Numbered from the stretch's first letter, positions 1 through 9,425 are shown. The stretch is 64,000 bases of DNA from an uncultured Anaeroplasmataceae bacterium (GCA_949840955.1 CATKXV010000007.1:1-64000); one strand, 5' to 3'. Numbers and translations are program-made. The notes: generated by a model not told the origin, from the sequence alone.

Positions 1-82
1 AGGTATATTCCGTTCGACTTGCATGTATTAGGCACGCCGCCAGCGTTAATCCTGAGCCAGGATCAAACTCTCCATTGTTTGT
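1..82 (-). rRNA. 16S rRNA, 5' end only (continues past window start)
   Basis: Reverse complement reads GGAGAGTTTGATCCTGGCTCAGGATTAACGCTGGCGGCGTGCCTAATACATGCAAGTCGAACGG, the canonical 16S 5' end (27F primer site). Confidence 0.97.
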
Positions 83-213
83 TTGTATTCTGTCTCAATT
101 CATTTCTATCTTAAATGAACTGGCTTCCTTCTTTTTTCGTTTATTCGTCGTACTTTTTTTCGTCATATATAGTTTTCAAAGACTAAATGCACATCCAAAG
201 AATATGCTTAATC

Positions 214-242
214 ATTATATAATTAATCAATTTTGTTGTCAA
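214..242 (-). promoter_or_regulatory. rRNA operon promoter, perfect sigma-A consensus (TTGACA-17-TATAAT)
   Basis: Minus strand TTGACA(237-242) - 17 nt - TATAAT(214-219), about 130 bp upstream of 16S. Confidence 0.8.
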
Positions 243-276
243 GAATTATTTTCCTCAAATTGATTAATTAAAAAAA

Positions 277-360
277 TGGTGGTTGGGGACGGTTTCGAAC
301 CGCCGAACCCTAAGGAGCAGATTTACAGTCTGCCGCGTTTAGCCTCTTCGCTACCCAACC
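277..360 (-). tRNA. tRNA-Tyr (GTA)
   Basis: Reverse complement GGTTGGGTAGCGAAGAGGCTAAACGCGGCAGACTGTAAATCTGC...GGTTCGAAACCGTCCCCAACCACCA; class II long variable arm, encoded CCA, anticodon GTA. Confidence 0.96.
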
Positions 361-492
361 ATGTATAAGATTAAGCCCTTATCGCATAAGTGCTTTTTCA
401 TTATACCTCACAAAAGAAAAGAAATCAAGAACTTTTTTTAATTTTTTTATATTTTATTTTTATTAAAAATACGGATGATATGCATCCGTGTT

Positions 493-840
493 TTAAAAGA
501 AATTTTGTTTGAATTTGTTTGAAATACTTCCCTTTAATTCATTTATGTCCTGATTCAATTTTGTTTGTATTTTTCCTTCAATAAGGATGTATTCTTGGAC
601 ATAGACTTCCTTATAAAGATCCGCCTTGGCATCCATGAATTTTTTTTGATATTCTTTCAAATTGGGATGATACTTCCCATATGCCTTAGCCTCTATATAT
701 TTTGCCTCAGCTGTTTTAAAGGCTATAATCTTTTTCCCAAGCGTTTTTTTTATGATTTCCTTCAATTCAAGTAGCCTTTGGAAATCCGAACTATTTATAA
801 TTTTGTATGCATAGGAATCTGCCATTTGGTATATATCCAT
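493..840 (-). CDS. ylbF: YlbF/YmcA (Com_YlbF) family protein
   Basis: 115 aa, helical YlbF-like pattern; placed directly after YlbE-like and YlbD-like genes as in Bacillus. Confidence 0.7.
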   Translation of the reverse strand: MDIYQMADSYAYKIINSSDFQRLLELKEIIKKTLGKKIIAFKTAEAKYIEAKAYGKYHPNLKEYQKKFMDAKADLYKEVYVQEYILIEGKIQTKLNQDINELKGSISNKFKQNFF

Positions 841-891
841 AGATTACTTCCTGCCATTGAGTCCTTTGACTCAATATCCTTTCCATTAAAA

Positions 892-1116
892 TTAGGAGAT
901 TAAACTAGATAAAGAATAAAACAACTGAAATTTATTTTTTAAATTTTCCAATTTATCTGTCGGTCTTATTTTTAAGCTAGTTTGAGCTTCTTTTAAAAAG
1001 TCTTTAAAATAGCTCGGCTCATAATATAATATTTTATACCATTTTGGATGGTATCGCAAGTACATAAGCAAATCCAAATGCTCATAAAGATAGCTCATAT
1101 AATCCATTAATACCAC
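892..1116 (-). CDS. YlbE-like protein
   Basis: 74 aa with LMYLRYHPKWYKILYYEPSYFKDF, resembling the YlbE R-x-x-P-x-WYR-x-L-x-R-x-P core. Confidence 0.65.
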   Translation of the reverse strand: MVLMDYMSYLYEHLDLLMYLRYHPKWYKILYYEPSYFKDFLKEAQTSLKIRPTDKLENLKNKFQLFYSLSSLIS

Positions 1117-1499
1117 TCATCAAATCTTTTATCAAACAAGGGATCCCCTGTAGATTTCTTTGCTAATGCCGACCCAGCTGCTGCTCCACCTATGCCTCCA
1201 AATAGCTCTAATACCTTTTGGATGCTCGTCACAGTTTTCGTCACCTGATCTGGATCAATCTTTTTTACATACCCCACTACAGTTTTAATTAAATCCTCGG
1301 TAGAGGAGGAGCCTTTTGACTCTTTTTTCACAGCAGCTTTTTCCTCTTCTTCCTTTTTCTCTTCAGGAAAAGCAGATTCACCTAATATGCAATAATCCTC
1401 AAATAATTCCTGCCAGGTTTTTTGTTTACTTTGTACCATACCTTTTAATAAAGGATGCCTTTTTACAAATTCTTTAAATTCATCAAGCTTTGCACTCAT
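1107..1499 (-). CDS. YlbD-like putative spore coat protein
   Basis: N-term KLDEFKEFVKRHPLLKGMVQSKQKTWQELFEDYCILGE matches the YlbD_coat pattern; start taken at internal Met. Confidence 0.7.
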   Translation of the reverse strand: MSAKLDEFKEFVKRHPLLKGMVQSKQKTWQELFEDYCILGESAFPEEKKEEEEKAAVKKESKGSSSTEDLIKTVVGYVKKIDPDQVTKTVTSIQKVLELFGGIGGAAAGSALAKKSTGDPLFDKRFDEWY

Positions 1500-1514
1500 A
1501 GTCAACACCCTACC

Positions 1515-3008
1515 TTATTTTATGCACAATTTATAGGTTTGTTTAAAAAAAATTAAAGAAATATAATAAATTCCAAAAAGTAATAAGGAATATAATATCA
1601 CACTATAATAGATTGGATAACTCTTTAAAAGAAAGCAAACTCGAAATATAACAACAAAAATAACACTAACCCCCGTCGATAAAACCGCAAGCAAAATATC
1701 CTTTAGATTTTTAAGAAACAGGCAGATTCCCTCTCTATGCAAAACATAATATGCAGCTAAAATACAAATGCTTATAGCTATTAGTGTAGCATATATGGCT
1801 CCAACATATCCAAGCCGAGGAACCAAAATATAATTTAACGCATATTTTGCTCCTGCACTTATAATAGTAGCAAGAATAATATAATGTGCCTTAGGTAACC
1901 CAATCGATATTCCGATTAAAACCTTATAAAGTCCAAAAAATAAGATAAAGCTTGTTACATCATAAAGAATAGCACCCCCATTTTCTTGTTTATAAAACAA
2001 ACCATAAATATCTTTAGAAAAATATCGCATTAGAATCATAAAGGGGATTAGAATAAATATGATAAGACTAGAGCAGCGTTCTGCTATTGCCTTAGCTTCA
2101 TCAATTCTATCCTCTTGAAACATATAATTGATTTTCGGATTCAACACCCCTCCTAAGGCTTGAGCAATAACGATAGGAAAAAAGATTAGGCGTATTGTTT
2201 CAAACATATAAGCCGTATAATAGCCTTCCTTTGGATATAAAACCGGAAGGCTTACTGAATCTATGAATTGATATATCGTAAAAAACATGGTAGCTATTCC
2301 AAACGGTATACTTGTTTTTAAGAGGGTTGGTATAGAAGCAAATTTTGTGTTCTTTTTTAAGTAATAAGGAAATACATACCTAAGTAAAAGCAAAAAGCTT
2401 ACGAGGTATCCTACCAAATAAATAATAAAAACACTGAAAACCAACTGGGTATCATAAATGAACCTAGCTAATACAATGTATAAAATAAGCTTTACTACAT
2501 TTTCTAAAACAATGGATATACAGGAGGGGTACATTATAAAATGTCCCTGTAAAAAGCCCTTATAAAAATGAATTAATGGTAAAACAAATAGAGATAAGGA
2601 GGCCATAAATAAATTGGTTCTTACCGTTGTAAAGGTTTCCTCATTAAATCCCTCAAATAAGGATATCTTTAAAATTTGCCTACTAAAAAACAGCATAAAA
2701 AGAAAAAAAAGAATCCCAGCAAAGATACAATATATGGTTCCTCTTCTAAGTAAATAATTTACTTTTTCCTCATCATTTTGTCCTAAAAGCTTAGCAACAA
2801 GCTTGGAGGTTCCAGGAATCAAACCAAAGCAGGCTAAATCAGCAAATAAGGAAAAGGGAACATAAGCATAGGCATATAAAGACATTGTGTCTTTCCCTAA
2901 ATCGTTCGCAAATCGAAATAAAAAAACCAAGGATAGTATTTTAGCACCAACCTGCCCCAACCCCAGTATTAAAGCCTGTAACAACGTCTTATCCTTCATA
3001 TGCCTCAC
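1515..3008 (-). CDS. Polysaccharide biosynthesis / MATE-like flippase (SpoVB/MurJ/Wzx type)
   Basis: 497 aa, about 12-14 TM segments, oligosaccharide flippase-like N-terminus. Confidence 0.75.
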   Translation of the reverse strand: MRHMKDKTLLQALILGLGQVGAKILSLVFLFRFANDLGKDTMSLYAYAYVPFSLFADLACFGLIPGTSKLVAKLLGQNDEEKVNYLLRRGTIYCIFAGILFFLFMLFFSRQILKISLFEGFNEETFTTVRTNLFMASLSLFVLPLIHFYKGFLQGHFIMYPSCISIVLENVVKLILYIVLARFIYDTQLVFSVFIIYLVGYLVSFLLLLRYVFPYYLKKNTKFASIPTLLKTSIPFGIATMFFTIYQFIDSVSLPVLYPKEGYYTAYMFETIRLIFFPIVIAQALGGVLNPKINYMFQEDRIDEAKAIAERCSSLIIFILIPFMILMRYFSKDIYGLFYKQENGGAILYDVTSFILFFGLYKVLIGISIGLPKAHYIILATIISAGAKYALNYILVPRLGYVGAIYATLIAISICILAAYYVLHREGICLFLKNLKDILLAVLSTGVSVIFVVIFRVCFLLKSYPIYYSVILYSLLLFGIYYISLIFFKQTYKLCIK

Positions 3009-3068
3009 CTTTTATTTAGTATTTTCATAAATTGCTGTTCTCATTCATAAAATAAAACAGGTGAGAAA

Positions 3069-3239
3069 ATGTTTAAAAATAAAAATAACCAACCCAATTA
3101 TGAATATTATGAAAATATGCAATTGAATCGAATTTATTATGAGCTGGAGGATTTAAATCGAAAGATAAGAAATCTAAACAATCGGTTAAGAAGAATAGAG
3201 GGCTTTTTGGGATTATCCGTAGATGATGAAAATAAATAG
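3069..3239 (+). CDS. Small hypothetical protein (56 aa), coiled-coil-like
   Basis: MFKNKNNQPNYEYYENMQLNRIYYELEDLNRKIRNLNNRLRRIEGFLGLSVDDENK; absent from ORF track (<60 aa). Confidence 0.5.
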   Translation: MFKNKNNQPNYEYYENMQLNRIYYELEDLNRKIRNLNNRLRRIEGFLGLSVDDENK

Positions 3240-3299
3240 GCAAAATTCACAAGCACTTTTTGCCCTATAATCATACTTTAATGTAGGAGGTGAATATCA

Positions 3300-3449
3300 A
3301 TGTACTATTCAATGCCTACATACGGATATGGCTGTGGCTGTATGACTCCTCAAAACAACTGTGGTTCTAGAGGTCGTGGTGGTTATTCATACGCTTTAAT
3401 CCTTGTTTTATTTATTCTTCTTGTTATTATCGGTGCAGCTAGATGGTAG
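3300..3449 (+). CDS. YjcZ-family tiny transmembrane (sporulation-associated) protein
   Basis: 49 aa MYYSMPTYGYGCGCMTPQNNCGSRGRGGYSYALILVLFILLVIIGAARW with SD AGGAGGTG; Gly-rich head + ALI(L/V)VLFILLVIIGA matches the tiny_TM_bacill/YjcZ pattern. Confidence 0.8.
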   Translation: MYYSMPTYGYGCGCMTPQNNCGSRGRGGYSYALILVLFILLVIIGAARW

Positions 3450-3491
3450 AAATTTTATTTAAGGTATGATATAATACTCTAGGTGATTATA

Positions 3492-4079
3492 ATGTACTTG
3501 AATAAAGATATAGTAAAAGAGGGAAATCAAATTCTAAGAAAAGAATCAGCAAAGGTTAGCTTACCCCTATCCAATGCTGATTTCAATTGCTTAAAAGGAT
3601 TATATGAATATGTTGTCATTTCCAGTATGGATGACTTAGTAAAGCAATATGGTATAAGACCTGGTGTTGGTATTGCAGCCCCACAGGTAGGAATAAATAA
3701 AAGAATGTTTGCGATGAATGCAGTAGATTTTTTAGATGAAAAGCAACCAAGATTTCTATATGCAATTCTTAATCCTCAAATCATTCAAAAAAGCAAAGAG
3801 CTTACCTACTTACCTGGTGGTGAGGGCTGTCTTTCTGTAGATCGTTCTACCGAAGGACTTGTAACACCAAGACATTATGCAATTGTAGCCAAATGTTCCA
3901 TTTATGATTTTAATAAAAATAAAATAAAAACTGTAACATTAAAGCTTGAAGGATATCCTGCTATAGTATTTCAGCACGAATATGATCATTTAGATGGTAT
4001 TTTATTTACCGACAAAATGTTTCAGCCTGATGCTTTAGATAAAAATATATTTCCTCTTTTTGAGGAATCAGAAGAGTAA
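3492..4079 (+). CDS. def: Peptide deformylase
   Basis: GVGIAAPQVG, EGCLS and HEYDH motifs. Confidence 0.95.
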   Translation: MYLNKDIVKEGNQILRKESAKVSLPLSNADFNCLKGLYEYVVISSMDDLVKQYGIRPGVGIAAPQVGINKRMFAMNAVDFLDEKQPRFLYAILNPQIIQKSKELTYLPGGEGCLSVDRSTEGLVTPRHYAIVAKCSIYDFNKNKIKTVTLKLEGYPAIVFQHEYDHLDGILFTDKMFQPDALDKNIFPLFEESEE

Positions 4080-4104
4080 AAAACCGCCTAAGCGGTTTTT
4101 ATTT
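4080..4104 (+). terminator. Rho-independent terminator
   Basis: AACCGCCTAAGCGGTTTTTATTTTTC just after def stop. Confidence 0.8.
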
Positions 4105-5245
4105 TTCTTTTTTTAACAAAAGCATATATACTTCTACTTAATTCTACGAAAAACAATATTACATATGCATAAGAAAAGAAATATAGATAGGTAGAAAATA
4201 AATTCATACGATTTGAGGTAATGCTTGTAGCAAGATTTGAAATTATATCATATACAGCTATATGTAAAAATATAATTCCTACAGATTGAATTAAAATACA
4301 ATATAGATAGGTTCTTCTTTTCATAATAGAGAAGAGTAAAGCTCCTAAGCCTGCCAAAAGGAATACAACGCCAATCCAATACATCCAGGAATCCTCTACT
4401 CCTCCCCTTATCCAAACTTCAAATTTAAAACCATGTATTATAATCAATTCATGAAGATTAAAATAAGCAAAAATTGCATAAGGAATAAGAATGCTTGTTA
4501 TTAAATAATAGCAGGTAGTATATATCACTTTACCTTTTTTATTTTCAAAGCATCTAAGACAAAATAAAATAAAGGGGGAAAGAAATGCAATGGGCAAAAT
4601 CACAATAAGAACCAATAAATTAAACCAAAGAAAGCTACTGAAGTCTAGTACCAAATTGGGATTTGCTGGTATGACATAATACAAAATGGCACAAACAAAG
4701 GCAAATAAGAAGCTAAATCCATAGCTATAGCAATACCACAATCTTCTTCTTTTATAGGATTGAAGCCATACGGGATTTATATCATCCTCTAGCGTTCCTA
4801 CGATAAAACATCCAAACACAAAGGATAGTAAGGACAAGAAATCAATAGCCACACTTACCCAACCACCTACATCACTACGATTGGTTGGGTATCCCAAAAT
4901 AAAAATCATTAAATACCCAAATGCTAAAATACTTAAGGATAAAATTTGGACAAAATTTAATTTATGTATTTTTTTAGAATAAAAATACTTCTCATTGGTT
5001 TGCTTGGACTTTATAGAACCTCGCCCTTCTCCTTTTTCTCCATTTAAAATTTCATCTACACTAACATCATAAAATTCTGCCAAAGCCTTTAGTAGAGGAA
5101 GCTCTGGCAATGAATCTCCACATTCCCATTTGGAGACCGTTTTTGCTGAGATCTCAAAATATTCAGCAAGCTCTGCCTGAGTTAATCCTTTTGCTTTACG
5201 TAAGGCCTGTAAAAAAGAACCTATTTTTAAATTATTCATAATCAT
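4088..5245 (-). CDS. XRE-family HTH regulator with C-terminal multi-TM domain
   Basis: N-term IGSFLQALRKAKGLTQAELAEYFEISAKTVSKWECGDSLPELPLLKALAEFYDVSVDEIL, then about 7-8 hydrophobic segments. Confidence 0.85.
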   Translation of the reverse strand: MIMNNLKIGSFLQALRKAKGLTQAELAEYFEISAKTVSKWECGDSLPELPLLKALAEFYDVSVDEILNGEKGEGRGSIKSKQTNEKYFYSKKIHKLNFVQILSLSILAFGYLMIFILGYPTNRSDVGGWVSVAIDFLSLLSFVFGCFIVGTLEDDINPVWLQSYKRRRLWYCYSYGFSFLFAFVCAILYYVIPANPNLVLDFSSFLWFNLLVLIVILPIAFLSPFILFCLRCFENKKGKVIYTTCYYLITSILIPYAIFAYFNLHELIIIHGFKFEVWIRGGVEDSWMYWIGVVFLLAGLGALLFSIMKRRTYLYCILIQSVGIIFLHIAVYDIISNLATSITSNRMNLFSTYLYFFSYAYVILFFVELSRSIYAFVKKRKIKTA

Positions 5246-5373
5246 TCCTCCATTTCGTTATAATTAAACCACAAATTCGATTTAAAAAAACACCTTTACT
5301 CGTGGAACTTTGTCTATTTTGAAGGGGAATTTTGTTTTTATATGCTTTTTAATGAATAAAATCATATAGAATT

Positions 5374-5409
5374 AAGAGCAAAGTTCCATTTCAAAAAAAC
5401 TTTGCTCTT
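5374..5409. terminator. Long inverted repeat / terminator-like hairpin
   Basis: AAGAGCAAAGTT...AACTTTGCTCTT 12-bp stem. Confidence 0.6.
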
Positions 5410-5413
5410 GAAT

Positions 5414-6112
5414 CTAAAATTGACTTAATTCATATAATATAATACTTCCTGCAATTGCTACATTTAAGGATTCCATATTTCTCATCGGAATATAAATCGG
5501 TTCATACCCCAATTGTTGAACCTCTGGAGAGATTCCATTTCCTTCATTTCCTAATATTACAGCAATTCTTTTTTCTTTCGGAACAGACTTTAATGGAGTT
5601 CCTTGTATAACATTGGTGGAATAAATTTTGTGCGATAATTCTTTTACCAATTCTGAAATCCTACCAAATCTAAAATTCAATTTGAATATTGCTCCCTGAG
5701 AGGAACGAATTACCTTATCATTATAAATATCTACTGAGCCTGTACCAATAAAAATCGTATGAAACCCAAAGGCACAGGCACTTCTCATCAGGCTTCCCAT
5801 ATTTCCAGGATCCTGTATGCCATCTAAAAGTAATACCTTATCTGTTATATCTGATTTTTTTAGCATACTACACAAGCCAATTTCACTAACAATGGTATCT
5901 GTATTACAAATTTTTTTCATTAATGTAGGAGTGATTTGGATATATCCCTCCTTTTCTTCTAAGGAATAGGCCTCTAATAAAACGCCTGCTTGTTTAGCTT
6001 CCTTAACTAAATGAGCACCTTCACATATAAATTTCTGTTCTGCTTTTCGATACTTAGCAAGCCTAAGCTTCAGCAAAAGCTTTATTTTTGAATTTTCAAT
6101 AGATTCTATCAT
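5414..6112 (-). CDS. TrmH/SpoU family RNA 2'-O-methyltransferase
   Basis: LLDGIQDPGNMGSLMRSACAFG, VILGNEGNGIS, IPMRNMESLNVAIAGSIILYE motifs. Confidence 0.92.
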   Translation of the reverse strand: MIESIENSKIKLLLKLRLAKYRKAEQKFICEGAHLVKEAKQAGVLLEAYSLEEKEGYIQITPTLMKKICNTDTIVSEIGLCSMLKKSDITDKVLLLDGIQDPGNMGSLMRSACAFGFHTIFIGTGSVDIYNDKVIRSSQGAIFKLNFRFGRISELVKELSHKIYSTNVIQGTPLKSVPKEKRIAVILGNEGNGISPEVQQLGYEPIYIPMRNMESLNVAIAGSIILYELSQF

Positions 6113-6115
6113 AGG

Positions 6116-7006
6116 CTACATTATGGTCTTTCTTACAAATCTTCCAATGGTTCCCTTAGCAGGAGCTATAATAACAAAGACATTTGGATCTGCCTCCATA
6201 CATATTTTCTTAACTCTAGATAGCTCATAGCTTGTCAATATAACAAAGGCATCTCTTTTCTGAGCATGGGTATATGCCCCTTCTACACTCATTAGGGTTA
6301 CTCCACGCTTCAATTCAGCCATAATTCTTTCACTAATGATATCCACATGATCTGAAATTATATCCAAGCGTACAAAGTTATAGGCTGTATGAATTTTATC
6401 GATAACGATGGAGGAAATAATGATACGAATTAGAGTATACATAGAAATTTCCCATGCGCCTGCAATAACACCACCACCAACTAAAGCAATTAAGCAGTTG
6501 AATATCATAGTAAGGGTTCCAATGGATATTCCTTTTTCTATGGATAGAGCTTGAGCAATAATATCTAGTCCACCTGTAGATGTTCCAAAGCGTAAGGCAA
6601 TACCATTCGCAACCCCAGTAACTAAACCACCTATCAATGCAAATAAAAGCTGATTTTCCATAGCATCTACATTAAAGGTATATTCTGGTATCCATCCCAT
6701 CATAAATAAAGATTGCACAACAACGGATAATAAGGAATAGATGGCAAATCGACTGGATACCTTTTTCCAGCCATAGACAAATAAAGGAATATTAAAAACA
6801 AAGGTGAAAATACCAATGGGTATATCAACCTCTTGATTTGTACATAGTAAAATAATATCTCTAATAATTTGAGCAAGTCCCGTAACTCCTGAGGAATATA
6901 ATCTCGCAGGAGACAAAAACCACATTACTCCCAAGGAATATACTATGGATGTTACGAGTACAATTGAAACATGAAAGGATTCTTCCATTACATTTTTCTT
7001 GTTCAT
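6116..7006 (-). CDS. YitT family membrane protein (with C-terminal DUF2179)
   Basis: TM pattern with SSGVTGLAQIIRD, FGTSTGGLDIIAQ; C-term cytosolic domain. Confidence 0.9.
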   Translation of the reverse strand: MNKKNVMEESFHVSIVLVTSIVYSLGVMWFLSPARLYSSGVTGLAQIIRDIILLCTNQEVDIPIGIFTFVFNIPLFVYGWKKVSSRFAIYSLLSVVVQSLFMMGWIPEYTFNVDAMENQLLFALIGGLVTGVANGIALRFGTSTGGLDIIAQALSIEKGISIGTLTMIFNCLIALVGGGVIAGAWEISMYTLIRIIISSIVIDKIHTAYNFVRLDIISDHVDIISERIMAELKRGVTLMSVEGAYTHAQKRDAFVILTSYELSRVKKICMEADPNVFVIIAPAKGTIGRFVRKTIM

Positions 7007-7102
7007 ACGTTTTTACCTCTTACTTTAATTACATTACTTAGTATAACACTTTTTTTTACAAAAAAAAAGGTGGAAATTTATCCCACCATTTATTTTGTTA
7101 AA

Positions 7103-7360
7103 TTAATTGTTTTTCTTACCCTTTTGGTATAGCTTCTTTGTCATAGTTCCACCTACTTTACCATTTTCAGATGCAGTAGCATTTTTACCTGGCTGAATTC
7201 CTAACTCAGAAGCAACTTCTTCCTTTAATGCTTGAGTATTTGTAGATTGCTTTGCACGAGAAACTGCTTGTTTCGTCATGTTTCCACCCATTCTACCATT
7301 CTCTTTTGAGGATTTTGAAGCAGTATTAGAAGACTTTGTGTTTTTCTTACTTGTTGCCAT
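7103..7360 (-). CDS. Alpha/beta-type small acid-soluble spore protein-like
   Basis: ALKEEVASELGIQPGKNATASENGKVGGTMTKKLYQ matches SASP core (K-x-E-[IV]-A-x-E-x-G...NGSVGGxMTKRL); SD GAGGAGGTG upstream of 7360. Confidence 0.8.
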   Translation of the reverse strand: MATSKKNTKSSNTASKSSKENGRMGGNMTKQAVSRAKQSTNTQALKEEVASELGIQPGKNATASENGKVGGTMTKKLYQKGKKNN

Positions 7361-7415
7361 AATTTCACCTCCTCGCAATATTTATTGTTGCCAGGATAGA
7401 CAAAATTATACAAAT

Positions 7416-8663
7416 TTATTTATTTTTTAATGCCGCAATTACTTCTCGAACCTCTAAGCCTAGCATGGATAAGTCCAGTGTTTCATCGACAGATACAGTA
7501 ATACTATTGGTATGCTCTACAGCCTGATTCACTAAGGTTTCATAATCAAAGTTCTTTTCAAAAAGCTCACATTTTTCTATTTTAGGTGCGGTAGCCGGAG
7601 CCTTAGGGACATACACAGTACAGCAGTCCTCAAAAGGCTTAATGGATATGTCATAGCATCCCATTTTTCTTGATAAAGATATAATATCGGTTTTATCATA
7701 GGTACATAAAGGACGTAAAACAGGGATGCTCGTTACCGAATTGATGGTATTCATACTTCTTAAGGTTTGACTCGCAACCTGTCCGACAGATTCTCCGTTT
7801 ATGATGCAAAGACACCCTTTCTTTTCAGCAAGTCTACTTGCTATTCTATACATCATTCTTCGCATAATCGTAATATTGTAGCTTTCTGGCACATGATCTA
7901 ATAGGGCCATATGTAGCTCCTTAAAGGGTACCATATGTAAATTTATTTTATTGTGAGGGGAATAGCGAGCCATAATTTTAACCAAATCAATTACCTTTTG
8001 AGCAGACTCGATTGAGGTCAAGGGTGTCGATTCAAAATGAATACATTCAACCTCTACCCCCTGCTTCATCGCAAGATATCCTGCAACAGGAGAATCAATT
8101 CCCCCTGACAGCATCAAAAGTCCTTTTCCAGCCACTCCAACTGGATATCCTCCCATAGCTTTAATTTCTGTATTATATAGATAACAGGAATCTCCTTTAA
8201 CCTCTAGATGCAGGGTTACTTCTGGATGATGTACATCTACATGTAATAAAGAATGATTTGCCAAAACATAGCCTGCAACCTGCTTTGTTATCTCCATAGA
8301 ATGGAGAGGATAGCTTTTATTAGCTCTCTTCGTTTCAACCTTAAAGGTTATATCCTTAGTAGCTATTTCCTTCATAAGCTCTAGAGCTGTAGTCTTCATA
8401 TCCATCAACTGATTACTACACTGAACAACAAAGGAATAGGAGGAAATTCCAGAAACATATTCTAGACGCTTTACAACTTCTTCAGAAGGAACATCATTTA
8501 AATGTATATAAATCCGATCATATGTATTCTCAATCGTTACATTTAAGCCCTTCATCTTCAATGCCATAAGTTCATACAATTTTCTTAAAAATTCCTTTTG
8601 ATTTTTTCCTTTTAAGGTTAAATCTCCAAAACGAACTAAAATTTGATTATAAAGCATAGTCAT
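7416..8663 (-). CDS. thiI: tRNA 4-thiouridine sulfurtransferase ThiI
   Basis: THUMP region then LMLSGGIDSPVAGYLAMKQG PP-loop. Confidence 0.95.
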   Translation of the reverse strand: MTMLYNQILVRFGDLTLKGKNQKEFLRKLYELMALKMKGLNVTIENTYDRIYIHLNDVPSEEVVKRLEYVSGISSYSFVVQCSNQLMDMKTTALELMKEIATKDITFKVETKRANKSYPLHSMEITKQVAGYVLANHSLLHVDVHHPEVTLHLEVKGDSCYLYNTEIKAMGGYPVGVAGKGLLMLSGGIDSPVAGYLAMKQGVEVECIHFESTPLTSIESAQKVIDLVKIMARYSPHNKINLHMVPFKELHMALLDHVPESYNITIMRRMMYRIASRLAEKKGCLCIINGESVGQVASQTLRSMNTINSVTSIPVLRPLCTYDKTDIISLSRKMGCYDISIKPFEDCCTVYVPKAPATAPKIEKCELFEKNFDYETLVNQAVEHTNSITVSVDETLDLSMLGLEVREVIAALKNK

Positions 8664-8749
8664 TCCTCTTTTCTTCTATAATGAATTATACCAAAATCTT
8701 ATTTTTTTTCAATGGAAAAGCCACGATTTTCAGTGTATAATGAAAGATA

Positions 8750-9232
8750 TTGGAGGAAATGATGATGACAGATTATACGAATTTAATGAAAAAGCTATCT
8801 GCTTTATTAGAAGAAACAAAATTGGACATCTCCATACTAGCAAATTCCAGTGCCTTACTTTTTGAGCATCTAGAGGAAATCAATTGGGTTGGATTTTATA
8901 TTCATCAAAATAACTCTCTTTATTTAGGACCATTTCAAGGAAAAATCGCATGTACAGAAATTCCCTTTACAAAAGGCGTTTGTGGAGCCTGTGCAACCAC
9001 GAGGCAAACCCTAATGGTACCTAATGTGCATGAATTTTCTGGACATATTGCTTGTGATAGTGCATCAAACAGCGAAATTTGTATTCCTATTATAATCCAC
9101 AATAGGCTATATGCTATTTTAGACATAGATTCTCCAAGATATAACCGATTCGATCAAACGGATAAAAGGTATTTAGAGGAAATCACAAAAATCATATCAG
9201 AGAAAATCGAAAATATACAACAAATAGGGTAG
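8750..9232 (+). CDS. GAF-domain free methionine-(R)-sulfoxide reductase (MsrC/YtsP-like)
   Basis: INWVGFYI, LGPFQGKIACTEIPFTKGVCG, HIACDSASNSEI, LDIDSPRYNRFD. Confidence 0.9.
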   Translation: MEEMMMTDYTNLMKKLSALLEETKLDISILANSSALLFEHLEEINWVGFYIHQNNSLYLGPFQGKIACTEIPFTKGVCGACATTRQTLMVPNVHEFSGHIACDSASNSEICIPIIIHNRLYAILDIDSPRYNRFDQTDKRYLEEITKIISEKIENIQQIG

Positions 9233-9281
9233 AGCTTTTATGTTTTTACTTAATTTTTAAGTTGTTTTACATTATATATTA

Positions 9282-9310
9282 TTGACATATAAATCTTTTT
9301 TACATATAAT
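9282..9310 (+). promoter_or_regulatory. Perfect consensus promoter TTGACA-17-TATAAT driving a short non-coding RNA
   Basis: TTGACA 9282-9287, TATAAT 9305-9310, spacer exactly 17. Confidence 0.75.
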
Positions 9311-9316
9311 ATAATT

Positions 9317-9380
9317 GTCGGAAGACAATGGACGGTTAAATTGAAAAGGGAAGGCTGCATTCCTTCCCTTTTCGTTTGCT
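9317..9380 (+). ncRNA. Putative short antisense/antitoxin RNA ending at an 11-bp perfect hairpin
   Basis: Starts about 7 nt after TATAAT; AAAAGGGAAGG-ctgcatt-CCTTCCCTTTT hairpin 9344-9372; no convincing ORF. Confidence 0.5.
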
Positions 9381-9397
9381 TGGAAATGATGGACGGT

Positions 9398-9425
9398 TTT
9401 TTAGAATTGTGCACAATTCTAAAAA
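9398..9425. terminator. 28-bp perfect palindrome, likely bidirectional terminator
   Basis: TTTTTAGAATTGTG|CACAATTCTAAAAA. Confidence 0.6.

Noticed and set aside
75-263. Plus-strand 62-aa ORF
   Set aside because: Overlaps the rRNA 5' region and the rRNA promoter on the opposite strand; composition typical of AT-rich noise
5320-5410. Possible riboswitch between the XRE regulator and the RNA methyltransferase
   Set aside because: Only a simple long hairpin (terminator-like) was apparent; no conserved aptamer recognised
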